Part shown: positions 56,818 through 64,000 of the stretch, one piece after another
How the letters are laid out: every line of letters starts with the position of its first letter
Numbering within the stretch: position 1 is the stretch's first letter
DNA from: Rubrivivax sp. A210
GTDB lineage: Bacteria > Pseudomonadota > Gammaproteobacteria > Burkholderiales > Burkholderiaceae_C
Assembly (NCBI RefSeq): GCF_904426505.1
Contig: NZ_CAJGBN010000034.1
Location: forward strand, 310,001 to 374,000
Direction of reading: 5' to 3'
Length of the DNA: 64,000 nt
Position numbers and translations under genes: made by a program
Notes under the pieces: model-generated
What the model was told of the DNA's origin: nothing
Database searches by the model: none
Seen by the model: the letters and a program-made list of their open reading frames with translations, nothing else

Positions 56818-58161
56818 ATGGGCTGGGTGATCGCGCGCTTCCTGGCGGCGGCGCTGACCGTCGCCACCGGGGTCTTTCTCGGCTTTCTCATCGGCGGCCT
56901 GGCGCACGCGGCGCTCGTCGGCATGGCGCTGGGCGGCCTGCTCGGCGTGTTCGGTGCCGTCTTCGTCGATTCGCGCCAGGGCCGCCACCTGCTGGAATGG
57001 CTGCGTGGCGCGCAGGGCCAGACCGCGCCGCGCGATACCGGCTACTGGGGCGAGCTGGCCTACCGCATCGAGCGCGCGATGCGCCTGCGCGACAGCGCGG
57101 TGCGCGCCGAGCGCGAACGGCTGCAGCAGTTCCTCAGCGCCATCGACGCCTCGCCCAATGGCGTGATGATGCTGGACCACGAGGGTGCCATCGAGTGGTG
57201 CAACGCGGTCGCGGCCGTGCATTTCGGGCTCGATCCTGTGCGCGACCGCCGCCAGCGCATCACCAACCTCGTGCGCGCGCCGGCCTTCGTGGCCTACATG
57301 CAGGCCGGGCAATTCGACGAAGCCGTGGTCTTCCCCGGGCCCCAGGGCGGCAGCACGCTGTCGGTGCTGGCGCGGCCCTACGGCGATGGCATGCGCCTAG
57401 TGCTGACCCAGGACATCACCGAGCGCGAACGCAACGATGCCATGCGGCGCGACTTCGTCGCCAACGTTTCGCACGAGATCCGCACGCCGCTGACCGTGCT
57501 GTCGGGCTTTCTCGAAACCATGGCCAGCCTGCCGCTGAGCGAGGCCGAGCGGCAGCGCGTGCTGGCCTTGATGCAGCAGCAGACGCAGCGCATGCAGGCC
57601 CTGGTGGGCGACCTGCTGACGCTGGCCCAGCTCGAAGGCAGCCCGCGCCCGGGCGCCGACCGCTGGCTGCCGGTGGCGCCGCTGCTGCGCCGTGCCCAGG
57701 CCGATGCCACCGCGCTTTCGGGCGGCCGCCACCAGATCGAGCGCAGCGGCGGCGACGATGCCGAGCTGGCCGGCAGCGACACCGAACTGCTCAGCGCCAT
57801 CGGCAACCTGCTCAACAACGCGGTGCGCTACACGCCAGAGGGAGGCCGCATTGCGCTGCACTGGCTGTGGCGCGAAGACGGCAGCGCCGAGGTGGATGTC
57901 AGTGACAGCGGCCCGGGCATCGCGCGTGAGCACATCCCGCGCCTGACTGAGCGCTTCTACCGCGTCGATGGCAGCCGTTCGCGCGACACCGGCGGCACCG
58001 GCCTCGGCCTGTCCATCGTCAAGCACGTCATCCAGCGCCACGGCGGCGAGATCGACATCACCAGCGAGCCCGGCCAGGGCTCGACCTTCCGCCTCGTCTT
58101 TCCCACCTTTCGGGCGCGGCGCCGGCAGGTGGTGGCCGAGGCCGGACTCGAACGCGTCTAG
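56818..58161 (+). CDS. phoR: Phosphate sensor kinase PhoR
   Basis: A 447-residue kinase. Two N-terminal helices (about 8-52) with almost no periplasmic loop, then a PAS domain (about 100-200), HisKA with the phospho-His in ANVSHEIRTPLTVL, and HATPase with NLLNNAVRYTPEGG, DSGPGI and GTGLGLSIVKH. The lack of a periplasmic sensor is normal for PhoR, which reads PstSCAB/PhoU instead. Its stop overlaps the convergent membrane protein gene by 4 bases. Confidence 0.96.
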   Translation: MGWVIARFLAAALTVATGVFLGFLIGGLAHAALVGMALGGLLGVFGAVFVDSRQGRHLLEWLRGAQGQTAPRDTGYWGELAYRIERAMRLRDSAVRAERERLQQFLSAIDASPNGVMMLDHEGAIEWCNAVAAVHFGLDPVRDRRQRITNLVRAPAFVAYMQAGQFDEAVVFPGPQGGSTLSVLARPYGDGMRLVLTQDITERERNDAMRRDFVANVSHEIRTPLTVLSGFLETMASLPLSEAERQRVLALMQQQTQRMQALVGDLLTLAQLEGSPRPGADRWLPVAPLLRRAQADATALSGGRHQIERSGGDDAELAGSDTELLSAIGNLLNNAVRYTPEGGRIALHWLWREDGSAEVDVSDSGPGIAREHIPRLTERFYRVDGSRSRDTGGTGLGLSIVKHVIQRHGGEIDITSEPGQGSTFRLVFPTFRARRRQVVAEAGLERV

Positions 58162-59837
58162 GGGCGTTGCGGGGCGCGTGCGGTGGCACGCTCATAGACG
58201 AGCGTGACCTCGGCGCGGTCGGTCGGGCGCTTGACCTCAGCGACTTGCTGCCAGCCCGCGGGCGGCGATGGCAGCGGCCGTCCGCGCGCCACGCGCAACA
58301 GCACGTTGCAAGGGCCGGCGGCGGCGTCGGGGCTGGCGTCCACCCGCCAGCGGCCGAAGTGCTCGAGCGCCGCCACCGTGGCCATGGCCAGGCCAGGGGC
58401 GGCGATGCAGGCACCGGCCGGCACATGGGGCGTCAGCCGTGCCACGAAGGGCCGCGGGCTGCGCCAGTAGTCCAGCAGCGGCAGCCACAGCGTCATCAGC
58501 AGCAGCCAGCACAGCGCCACGCCGCCGGCCGGCAGCACCAGACTTTTCCACAGTGCCTCGCGATGGCGGCCGGTGCGCCAGCGCACCAGCCAGATCCAGG
58601 CCGCCGTCCCGGCCAGCGCCAGCAGCAGCTCCAGCGCCGAGAAGGGCTGGACGAAGCCGGGCGCAAGGCGGCCGACGTTGATGGCCGGCTGCGCCGGCAG
58701 GCCGGTCTGCATCGAGGTGTAGATGACCCAGATGGTGATGGCGCACAGGCTGAAGAAGCACATCGAGAACCAGTCGATGGCCGCCGACGTGCCGCGCTTG
58801 AGCGTGGGCAGGGCGAAGGCGGCGAGCACGGCCCAGCCAGGCAGCGAGAGCATCAGCGCGCGGTCGTTGCCCGCCATCGCCAGATTGGCCAGGCTGCCGG
58901 CGCCGGCCACCACCAGCGGCACCGAGAGATGGCGGAACGAGAGCTGGCGCCGCCAGCGCCACAGTGTCCACAGCGCCATCGGCAGCGACGGCCACAGGAA
59001 CCACAGCCACTGCCGGGCGATGCCGGCGCCGGCGTCGCCCGACCAGGCAGTGACGCGCCAGCGCCAGGTACCCAGCCACCAGGCCAGGGCCACGGCCGCC
59101 ACCGTGCCGCCCAGCACCCAGGTGGCAAAGGCGCGCACCTGGGCATAGCGCGAGGCGCGGCAAACCGCGGCGCCGGCCAGGCCGGCGGCGAGCGCGATGG
59201 CCGGCGCGCCGCTGCCGGCCAGCAAGGGCAGGGCGGCGGCAGCGGCCAGGCGGGCGCGCCAGGTCTGGCTGGGCGCGGCGGCCAGGCCGTAGAGCAGCAG
59301 GCTGATGGCGCACAGCTGCGCCAGCTCGGGCGTGGTCTCGTGGCCCAGCTGCAGCAGGCCCAGCGTGGCCATCAGGGCCAGCACGGCGCCGTCGGCGATC
59401 GCGCGTGCATAGTCCACCGGCTGGGCCTCGCCGCCGAAGGCGAAGGGCACGGGTTGGGCGGCTTCGGTGCGCGCGAGGTGGAAGGTGGTGTACCAGACCA
59501 GGGCCAGCGTCAGCGCCAGCAGGGCCACGAAGGGCAGCCGTGCCGCCAGTTCGGGGGCCATCCAGGGCGAGCCGGCGGCGATGAAGACGGCGCCCAGCCA
59601 GTGCGGCAGCAGCGCACTGTCGGCCGGCATGCCTCCCAGCGTGGGCGCCAGCCAGTCGGTGCGGCCCTGGGCGATGGCCACCATCTGGCCGAATGCGGCG
59701 AGGTCGGCATTGCGCCAGGGGTCGCGGCCGAAGAGGCCCGGCAGCAGGTAGGCGGCGCACAGCAGCAGCAACGGCACGCGCGGCAGGCGGCGGGCGCTGC
59801 GTGCGGTGACGAGGGCGGGTTTGGGTGGCTTGCTCAC
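58158..59837 (-). CDS. PMT/ArnT-like polytopic membrane glycosyltransferase
   Basis: A 559-residue protein starting with GTG. The first loop after helix 1 has LLPGLFGRDPWRNADLAAFGQ, resembling the catalytic acidic segment of GT39/GT83 proteins that use polyprenyl-phosphate sugars. About 11 to 12 hydrophobic segments follow, then a C-terminal soluble domain of about 130 residues. These enzymes modify lipid A or proteins from the periplasmic side. The acceptor is unknown. It is convergent with phoR and preceded by no obvious ribosome site. Confidence 0.68.
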   Translation of the reverse strand: MSKPPKPALVTARSARRLPRVPLLLLCAAYLLPGLFGRDPWRNADLAAFGQMVAIAQGRTDWLAPTLGGMPADSALLPHWLGAVFIAAGSPWMAPELAARLPFVALLALTLALVWYTTFHLARTEAAQPVPFAFGGEAQPVDYARAIADGAVLALMATLGLLQLGHETTPELAQLCAISLLLYGLAAAPSQTWRARLAAAAALPLLAGSGAPAIALAAGLAGAAVCRASRYAQVRAFATWVLGGTVAAVALAWWLGTWRWRVTAWSGDAGAGIARQWLWFLWPSLPMALWTLWRWRRQLSFRHLSVPLVVAGAGSLANLAMAGNDRALMLSLPGWAVLAAFALPTLKRGTSAAIDWFSMCFFSLCAITIWVIYTSMQTGLPAQPAINVGRLAPGFVQPFSALELLLALAGTAAWIWLVRWRTGRHREALWKSLVLPAGGVALCWLLLMTLWLPLLDYWRSPRPFVARLTPHVPAGACIAAPGLAMATVAALEHFGRWRVDASPDAAAGPCNVLLRVARGRPLPSPPAGWQQVAEVKRPTDRAEVTLVYERATARAPQRP

Positions 59838-59866
59838 GCGTCGATGATGCCGCAGGGCAGGAACGA

Positions 59867-59887
59867 AAAAGGCAGCCGAAGCTGCCT
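59867..59887 (-). terminator. Intrinsic terminator of rpmE2
   Basis: Read on the minus strand, GGCAGC, loop TTCG, GCTGCC, then five U. A stable UUCG tetraloop and direct U-run make it the clearest intrinsic terminator in the window, 29 bases after the rpmE2 stop. Confidence 0.85.
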
Positions 59888-59915
59888 TTGTCGGGGTTCG
59901 GTACGCCTGCCTGGA

Positions 59916-60176
59916 TTACTTCTTGAGGCCGACGCGGGCGAACTTGTTGCGGAACTTCTCGACGCGGCCGCCCAGGTTGTCCACGCTCTTCTGCGTGCCG
60001 GTGTAGAACGGGTGCGTCTCGCTGGTGGTTTCCAGCTTGATCAGCGGCAGTTCACGGCCGTCCTCGAGCTTGATCGACTCCTTCGTGGTGGCGCAGGAGC
60101 GCGTCACGAACTTGAAGCCGTTGGACAGGTCCTGGAAGCAGACCTCGCGATAACTGGGATGGATGCCGTTCTTCAT
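59916..60176 (-). CDS. rpmE2: 50S ribosomal protein L31, type B
   Basis: An 86-residue protein beginning MKNGIHPSYREVCFQDLS, the type B opening. It lacks the paired CxxC zinc ligands of zinc-binding L31, so it is the zinc-independent form. AGAGG precedes ATG at 7 bases. It lies after rho with its own likely promoter and ends at a strong terminator. Confidence 0.96.
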   Translation of the reverse strand: MKNGIHPSYREVCFQDLSNGFKFVTRSCATTKESIKLEDGRELPLIKLETTSETHPFYTGTQKSVDNLGGRVEKFRNKFARVGLKK

Positions 60177-60259
60177 GCAAAAGCCTCTGCGGGGTTGGGA
60201 GCCACGCCGCCCGTCTAAAACGCGGGCGAGCGCACTTTCCTGGTTGGAGGAAACCCGGA

Positions 60260-60267
60260 ATTCTATA
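60260..60267 (-). promoter_or_regulatory. -10-like element of rpmE2
   Basis: On the minus strand this reads TATAGAAT, just after the rho stop and about 84 bases before rpmE2. No good -35 lies 17 bases upstream, within the end of rho. The leader contains a small GCCCG/CGGGC hairpin (60209-60227). Confidence 0.35.
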
Positions 60268-60274
60268 CCGACGA

Positions 60275-61537
60275 TCAGCCGCCGCGGCGCATCATGTCGA
60301 AGAAGTCGAAGTTGTTCTTGGTGGCCTTCATCTTCTCGAGGATGAACTCCATCGCCTCGATCTCGTCCATCGGGTACAGCAGCTTGCGCAGGATCCAGCT
60401 CTTTTGCAGGATTTCCGGCTTCAGCAGCAGCTCTTCGCGCCGTGTGCCGCTCTTGTTGATCAGGATGGACGGGTAGACGCGCTTCTCGGCCATGCGGCGG
60501 TCGAGGTGGATCTCGCAGTTGCCCGTGCCCTTGAACTCTTCGTAGATCACCTCGTCCATCTTGGAGCCGGTGTCCACCAGCGCGGTGCCGATGATGGTCA
60601 GCGTGCCGCCTTCCTCGGTGTTGCGCGCGGCGCCGAAGAAGCGCTTGGGCCGCTGCAGCGCGTTGGCATCGACGCCGCCCGACAGCACCTTGCCGCTGGA
60701 GGGCAGCACGTTGTTGTAGGCGCGTGCCAGGCGGGTGATGCTGTCGAGCAGGATGACCACGTCCTTCTTCAACTCGACCAGGCGCTTGGCGCGCTCGATC
60801 ACCATCTCGGCCACCTGAACGTGGCGCGCGGCGGGTTCGTCGAAGGTGGAACTGATGACCTCGCCGCGCACGGTGCGCAGCATCTCGGTCACTTCCTCGG
60901 GCCGCTCGTCGACCAGCAGCACGATGAGGTGGATCTCGGGGTGGTTGGCCACCAGCGCGTGGGCGATGTGCTGCATCATCACCGTCTTGCCGGTCTTGGG
61001 CTGGGCCACCAGCAGCGCGCGCTGGCCTTTGCCGATGGGCGCGATGAGATCGATGATGCGGCTGGTGATGTTCTCTTCGGCCTTGACATCGCGTTCGAGC
61101 CTGAACTGTTCCTTCGGGAACAGCGCGGTCAGGTTCTCGAACATGATCTTGTGCTTGCTCTCCTCGGGCGTGAGGCCGTTCACACGGTCGACCTTGACCA
61201 GCGCGAAGTAGCGCTCGCCGTCCTTGGGCACGCGCACCTCGCCCTCGACCATGTCGCCGGTGTGCAGGTTGAAGCGGCGGATCTGGCTCGGGCTGAGGTA
61301 GATGTCGTCCGTGGACGCCATGTAGCTGGCCTCGATGCTGCGCAGGAAGCCGAAGCCATCGGGCAGCACCTCGAGCACGCCGTCGCCGAAGACCTGTTCG
61401 CCGGCCTTGGCGCGCTTCTTCATGATCGCGAACATCAGCTCCTGCTTGCGCAGGCGGGCGACGTTCTCGATCTCCAGCGCCTCGCCCATCGTGATGAGCG
61501 CCGCGATGGGCAGGGCCTTGAGTTCAGACAGATGCAT
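60275..61537 (-). CDS. rho: Transcription termination factor Rho
   Basis: A 420-residue hexameric helicase, the usual length. The N-terminal RNA-binding cold-shock-like domain has GFGFLRS and DIYLSPSQIRRF. The ATPase core has the P-loop AQPKTGKT (about 180), Walker B VVILLDSITRLARAYN and the Q- and R-loops (VLSGGVDANAL, RRMAEKRVYP). It ends mRNA synthesis at C-rich sites. Preceded by a 200-base gap with two strong hairpins, and downstream of trxA, as in many Proteobacteria. Confidence 0.98.
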   Translation of the reverse strand: MHLSELKALPIAALITMGEALEIENVARLRKQELMFAIMKKRAKAGEQVFGDGVLEVLPDGFGFLRSIEASYMASTDDIYLSPSQIRRFNLHTGDMVEGEVRVPKDGERYFALVKVDRVNGLTPEESKHKIMFENLTALFPKEQFRLERDVKAEENITSRIIDLIAPIGKGQRALLVAQPKTGKTVMMQHIAHALVANHPEIHLIVLLVDERPEEVTEMLRTVRGEVISSTFDEPAARHVQVAEMVIERAKRLVELKKDVVILLDSITRLARAYNNVLPSSGKVLSGGVDANALQRPKRFFGAARNTEEGGTLTIIGTALVDTGSKMDEVIYEEFKGTGNCEIHLDRRMAEKRVYPSILINKSGTRREELLLKPEILQKSWILRKLLYPMDEIEAMEFILEKMKATKNNFDFFDMMRRGG

Positions 61538-61570
61538 GGGGGCACCCTGGTGCAGATGCTAAGCGGCTCG

Positions 61571-61607
61571 CGCGCCGCAAGGCGCGGGCCTGTCGGGGAC
61601 GACAGGC
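61571..61607 (-). promoter_or_regulatory. Two hairpins in the rho leader
   Basis: CGCGCC-GCAA-GGCGCG (61571-61586) and GCCTGTC-GGGGAC-GACAGGC (61588-61607) are perfect adjacent stem-loops 34 to 70 bases before rho. Rho is known to control its own leader in E. coli; a similar role here is a guess. Confidence 0.4.
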
Positions 61608-61705
61608 GGGCCGCTGGTGGAGGGTCGCCGGATCCACGAGGTTTGCCGTCAGGAGCCGGCCTGTTCGTGACAGGCGGGCGAGGGCGGAGCGTGGTGGCGG
61701 GTCAG

Positions 61706-61732
61706 ACGGCGGGCGCTCTTGGCGCCCGCCGT
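61706..61732 (-). terminator. GC-rich hairpin after trxA
   Basis: ACGGCGGGCGC (61706-61716) pairs perfectly over 11 bp with GCGCCCGCCGT (61722-61732), loop 5 bases, 9 bases after the trxA stop. No U-run follows on the minus strand, so it may be a partial terminator or an RNA end-protecting stem. Confidence 0.5.
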
Positions 61733-61741
61733 TGACGGAGA

Positions 61742-62071
61742 TTATAGATGACCGTCAAGGAAGGCCGTGAGCTGTGCCTTGGACAGCGCGCCAACTTTGG
61801 TGGCGGCCAGTTCGCCACCCTTGAACAGCATCAGCGTCGGGATGCCGCGGATGCCGAATTTCTCGGGAACGGCGCGGTTCTCGTCGACGTTCATCTTGGC
61901 GATCTGCAGGCGCCCGTCGTAGCTCTTGGCCACTTCGTCGAGGATGGGGGCAATCATCTTGCAGGGTCCGCACCATTCGGCCCAGTAGTCCACCAGCACC
62001 GGTTTGTCGGCCTGCAGGACATCGCTGCCGAACGAATCGTCGGTGACGTGCTTGATCAATTCGCTGCTCAT
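61742..62071 (-). CDS. trxA: Thioredoxin 1
   Basis: A 109-residue protein starting MSSELIKHVTDDSF, with the redox centre WCGPCK, the cis-proline in RGIPTLMLF and the C-terminal GALSKAQLTAFLDGHL helix. It is the general cytoplasmic disulfide reductant. I reject a 35-residue upstream extension, which has no ribosome site. It lies before rho, a common arrangement. Confidence 0.97.
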   Translation of the reverse strand: MSSELIKHVTDDSFGSDVLQADKPVLVDYWAEWCGPCKMIAPILDEVAKSYDGRLQIAKMNVDENRAVPEKFGIRGIPTLMLFKGGELAATKVGALSKAQLTAFLDGHL

Positions 62072-62273
62072 TGCTTTCTCTCCACGTGCCGGACTGCACG
62101 GCCTTTGCGTTAGGCTCACAGATTCTGACACAAAGGCCTTATTCGGCAGCCCTTGGCGGGCCCACCTTGCCACCATGGCCGTGATAGCGCAAATTGACTT
62201 GACGCCACCGGCCGCGCGAAAACTGCTCGTTCATTTGCCCGCTGTTCCAGGCACCGCGCCGGCAGCGCTAGGG

Positions 62274-62279
62274 TGCAAT
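62274..62279 (+). promoter_or_regulatory. Possible -10 element of the HDOD gene
   Basis: TGCAAT ends 8 bases before ATG with no Shine-Dalgarno sequence. The consensus match is moderate and there is no clear -35. Confidence 0.25.
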
Positions 62280-62287
62280 CCTCAGAC

Positions 62288-64000
62288 ATGAGTGCCATCG
62301 GTTCCGGCGCCGCCGCGTCCCCGCCTGCCAGCCCCGTGCGATGGTTCGGGCGTCGCCAACTGCTGCGCCTGCTCGGGAAGAGCGACCGCAGCATGTGCTG
62401 GCTGGTGATCGAGCCCCGCTCGGGCCAGGAACTCATGCTGGTGTTGCCGCGCGTGCAGCCGGCCGGTGCCGAAGGGCTTGAGCGCTGGCAGCAGGCGGTG
62501 CGCAAGGCCTCGCGCCTGAACCATCCCAACCTGGCCGCGGTGATCGAGGTCGGTGTGCAGGACGGCTGGCCCTTCGCCGCCTACGACCCGCTGGGCGAGG
62601 CCACCCTCGCCGACCACATCACCAAAGAGGGCCTGGCGGGCGCCGAGGTCGCGGCGTTGGGCCTGCAACTGATGCAGGGCCTGGCCTTCGCCCACGATGC
62701 GGGCGCCGCCCACCACGATATCCAGCCCTTTCTGGCGCTGGTGGGAGAGGGCGGCGGGCTGCGCCTGGTGGGTCTGGGTGTCGCCTCCGAGGCGGCGGCC
62801 TCCGAACCGTTGTCCGGCTTGGTAGCGGCCGAGCCGGGCGCGCGGCGCGAACAGCGCGACGCCGCCCAGCGCGACGTGCTGGCCGCCGGCGTGCTGCTGC
62901 ACATGATGATCACCGGCCAGGGCGCCATCGAGGAGCGCGATGTCGCCCGCGTCGTCCTGCGCCTGCCGCCGCTGGGGCGCGAGATCGTGCGCCTGCCCTG
63001 GACCACGGCGCGGCCAGTGGCCGAGCCGCTGCGCGCCATCGTCAACCGGGCGACTGACCGCCAGGAACGTCAGCGTTATCACAGTGCGCGCACACTGGCT
63101 TCCGCCCTTGAAGGCTGGCTGCAGACCGAGACCGGCGGCGCCGGTGCGCTGGCCCTGCTGGCCGAACGTCTGCGCAACGCGGGCGTGCTGCCGGCCACGG
63201 CGGGTGGAGCGCGGCGGGTGGCGCGCCTGGTCGCGATGGAGCGCGAGCGCACCAACGAGCTCGCCGAGGTGGTGCTGGAAGATCTGGCGCTGTCCTTCGA
63301 GATGCTGCGCCTGGTCAATTCGGCCCAGGTGCGCGGCGCCCAGGTCTCGGGCAGCGGGCCGGTGTTGACGGTGCGCCGCGCCATCGCGATGCTGGGCCTG
63401 GAAGGCGTGCGGCGCGCCGCGACCGCGCTGCGTGACTGGCCGGGGCCGCTGTCGGACGTGGGCGCGGCCGACCTGCAGCGCCAGCTTGATCGCGTCAAGC
63501 GTGCCGGTCGCCTGGCCTTGGCGCTGCGTCCGGCCGGTTATGACAGCGAGGTTGTCTACCTCGTCACCCTGTTGCAGAACCTGGGCCGGCTGGTCGTGCA
63601 TTACCACTTCCCGGACGAGGCGCAGCAGATCCACCGCCTGATGCTGCCGGCACCGGCCACGCGCGAGGGCGAGGCCGAGGAACCCGGCATGAGCGAGCAG
63701 GGCGCTGCCTATGCCGTGCTGGGCATTGACATCGAATCCCTGGGCTCCGCCGTGGCCCGCCACTGGGGGCTGGACGACGCGGTGCTGGCCCTCATCCGCC
63801 GCCTGCCGCCCACGACCCCGGTACACACGCCCGAGAGCGACGACGAGACGCTGCGCCTGGTGGCCAGCTGCGCCAACGAGACCATGGATGCCATGTCCCT
63901 GGCGCCGCACCGGGTGGCGACAGCGATGCAGCGCGTGGCGCAACGCTATGGCCGCGCGCTCGAGATCGGCCTGCGCGACCTGCAGGCGGCCCTGGCCGGC
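62288..64000 (+). CDS. Pseudokinase-HDOD regulatory protein, 3' end beyond window
   Basis: At least 571 codons, still open at the window end. Residues about 20-270 resemble a Ser/Thr kinase: LNHPNLAAVIEVG, then a catalytic-loop relic AHHDIQPFL (Asp144 kept, but the Lys and Asn of HRDLKPxN are Gln146 and Leu149), and RDVLAAGVLLHMMITG like helix F. The ATP-anchoring lysine and the DFG aspartate are also missing, so catalysis is unlikely. Residues about 290-500 form an HDOD domain (VLEDLALSFEMLRLVNSA, then AIAMLGLEGVRRAA and VTLLQNLGRLVVHYHFP). HDOD proteins act in signalling, c-di-GMP and motility responses. A 553-residue open frame on the other strand here is a shadow. Confidence 0.75.
   Translation, partial: MSAIGSGAAASPPASPVRWFGRRQLLRLLGKSDRSMCWLVIEPRSGQELMLVLPRVQPAGAEGLERWQQAVRKASRLNHPNLAAVIEVGVQDGWPFAAYDPLGEATLADHITKEGLAGAEVAALGLQLMQGLAFAHDAGAAHHDIQPFLALVGEGGGLRLVGLGVASEAAASEPLSGLVAAEPGARREQRDAAQRDVLAAGVLLHMMITGQGAIEERDVARVVLRLPPLGREIVRLPWTTARPVAEPLRAIVNRATDRQERQRYHSARTLASALEGWLQTETGGAGALALLAERLRNAGVLPATAGGARRVARLVAMERERTNELAEVVLEDLALSFEMLRLVNSAQVRGAQVSGSGPVLTVRRAIAMLGLEGVRRAATALRDWPGPLSDVGAADLQRQLDRVKRAGRLALALRPAGYDSEVVYLVTLLQNLGRLVVHYHFPDEAQQIHRLMLPAPATREGEAEEPGMSEQGAAYAVLGIDIESLGSAVARHWGLDDAVLALIRRLPPTTPVHTPESDDETLRLVASCANETMDAMSLAPHRVATAMQRVAQRYGRALEIGLRDLQAALAG

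Noticed and set aside
62282..63943. Minus-strand open frame of 553 codons opposite the HDOD gene
   Set aside because: The plus-strand frame encodes kinase-like and HDOD motifs and stays open to the window end; the minus frame has none.

Overview
The window is one contiguous stretch of very GC-rich bacterial chromosome. The gene content and order (surE-pcm-nlpD-rpoS, carAB-greA, yhbY/rlmE-ftsH-folP-glmM, pstSCAB-phoU-phoBR, rpmE2-rho-trxA) are typical of Betaproteobacteria, order Burkholderiales. A Leptothrix/Rubrivivax-like lineage is my inference, not proven. Coding density is high, and many genes are coupled by ATGA or TGATG overlaps. I see no tRNA, rRNA, CRISPR array, insertion sequence or prophage.

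Layout. (1) 1-2304: the end of a DevBCA-type ABC exporter (periplasmic adaptor, permease, ATPase). (2) 2279-7531: a sulfur or electron-transfer module with two YeeE/YedE half-transporters, a Tat-exported molybdopterin oxidoreductase, a four-cluster ferredoxin subunit and an NrfD/PsrC membrane subunit. A 57-residue secreted Lys/Ala-rich peptide is encoded beside it. (3) 7681-11469: single genes (TPR protein, ICMT-like methyltransferase, SAM methyltransferase, cytochrome P460). (4) 11851-28667: a tightly packed 12-gene polysaccharide locus. It encodes three related GT28/MurG-like transferases, two GT4 transferases, a heparinase-II/III-like protein, two APH-fold kinases, a half-size ABC exporter, a deacetylase-like protein, an AlgE-like outer-membrane barrel and an N,N-dimethylformamidase-beta-like protein. 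I do not recognise this combination as a described pathway, and it is my main candidate for an undescribed system. (5) 28660-34432: a histidine phosphatase, then surE-pcm-nlpD-rpoS and rlmD. (6) 34433-38277: a hybrid histidine kinase coupled to a periplasmic binding lipoprotein. (7) 38373-50829: housekeeping genes (BI-1 family, GlcG-like, carAB, greA, DUF4149, yhbY, rlmE, ftsH, folP, glmM). (8) 50864-58161: a fasciclin lipoprotein, then the complete phosphate regulon pstSCAB-phoU-phoBR. (9) 58158-64000: a PMT-like membrane protein, rpmE2, rho, trxA, and a pseudokinase-HDOD protein cut by the window edge.

How the parts could work together. In the polysaccharide locus, cytoplasmic transferases and kinases would build a glycan or glycolipid, the ABC protein would move it across the inner membrane, and the AlgE-like barrel would carry it across the outer membrane. 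The heparinase-like and deacetylase-like proteins have no visible signal peptide, so they may edit the product before export. The phosphate locus has a Pho box upstream of pstS and a stem-loop between pstS and pstC. ftsH has a close match to a heat-shock (sigma-32) promoter. Several genes have a -10 element only 6 to 9 bases before ATG and no Shine-Dalgarno sequence, suggesting leaderless mRNAs. All functions are inferred from motifs read by eye; no database search was possible.
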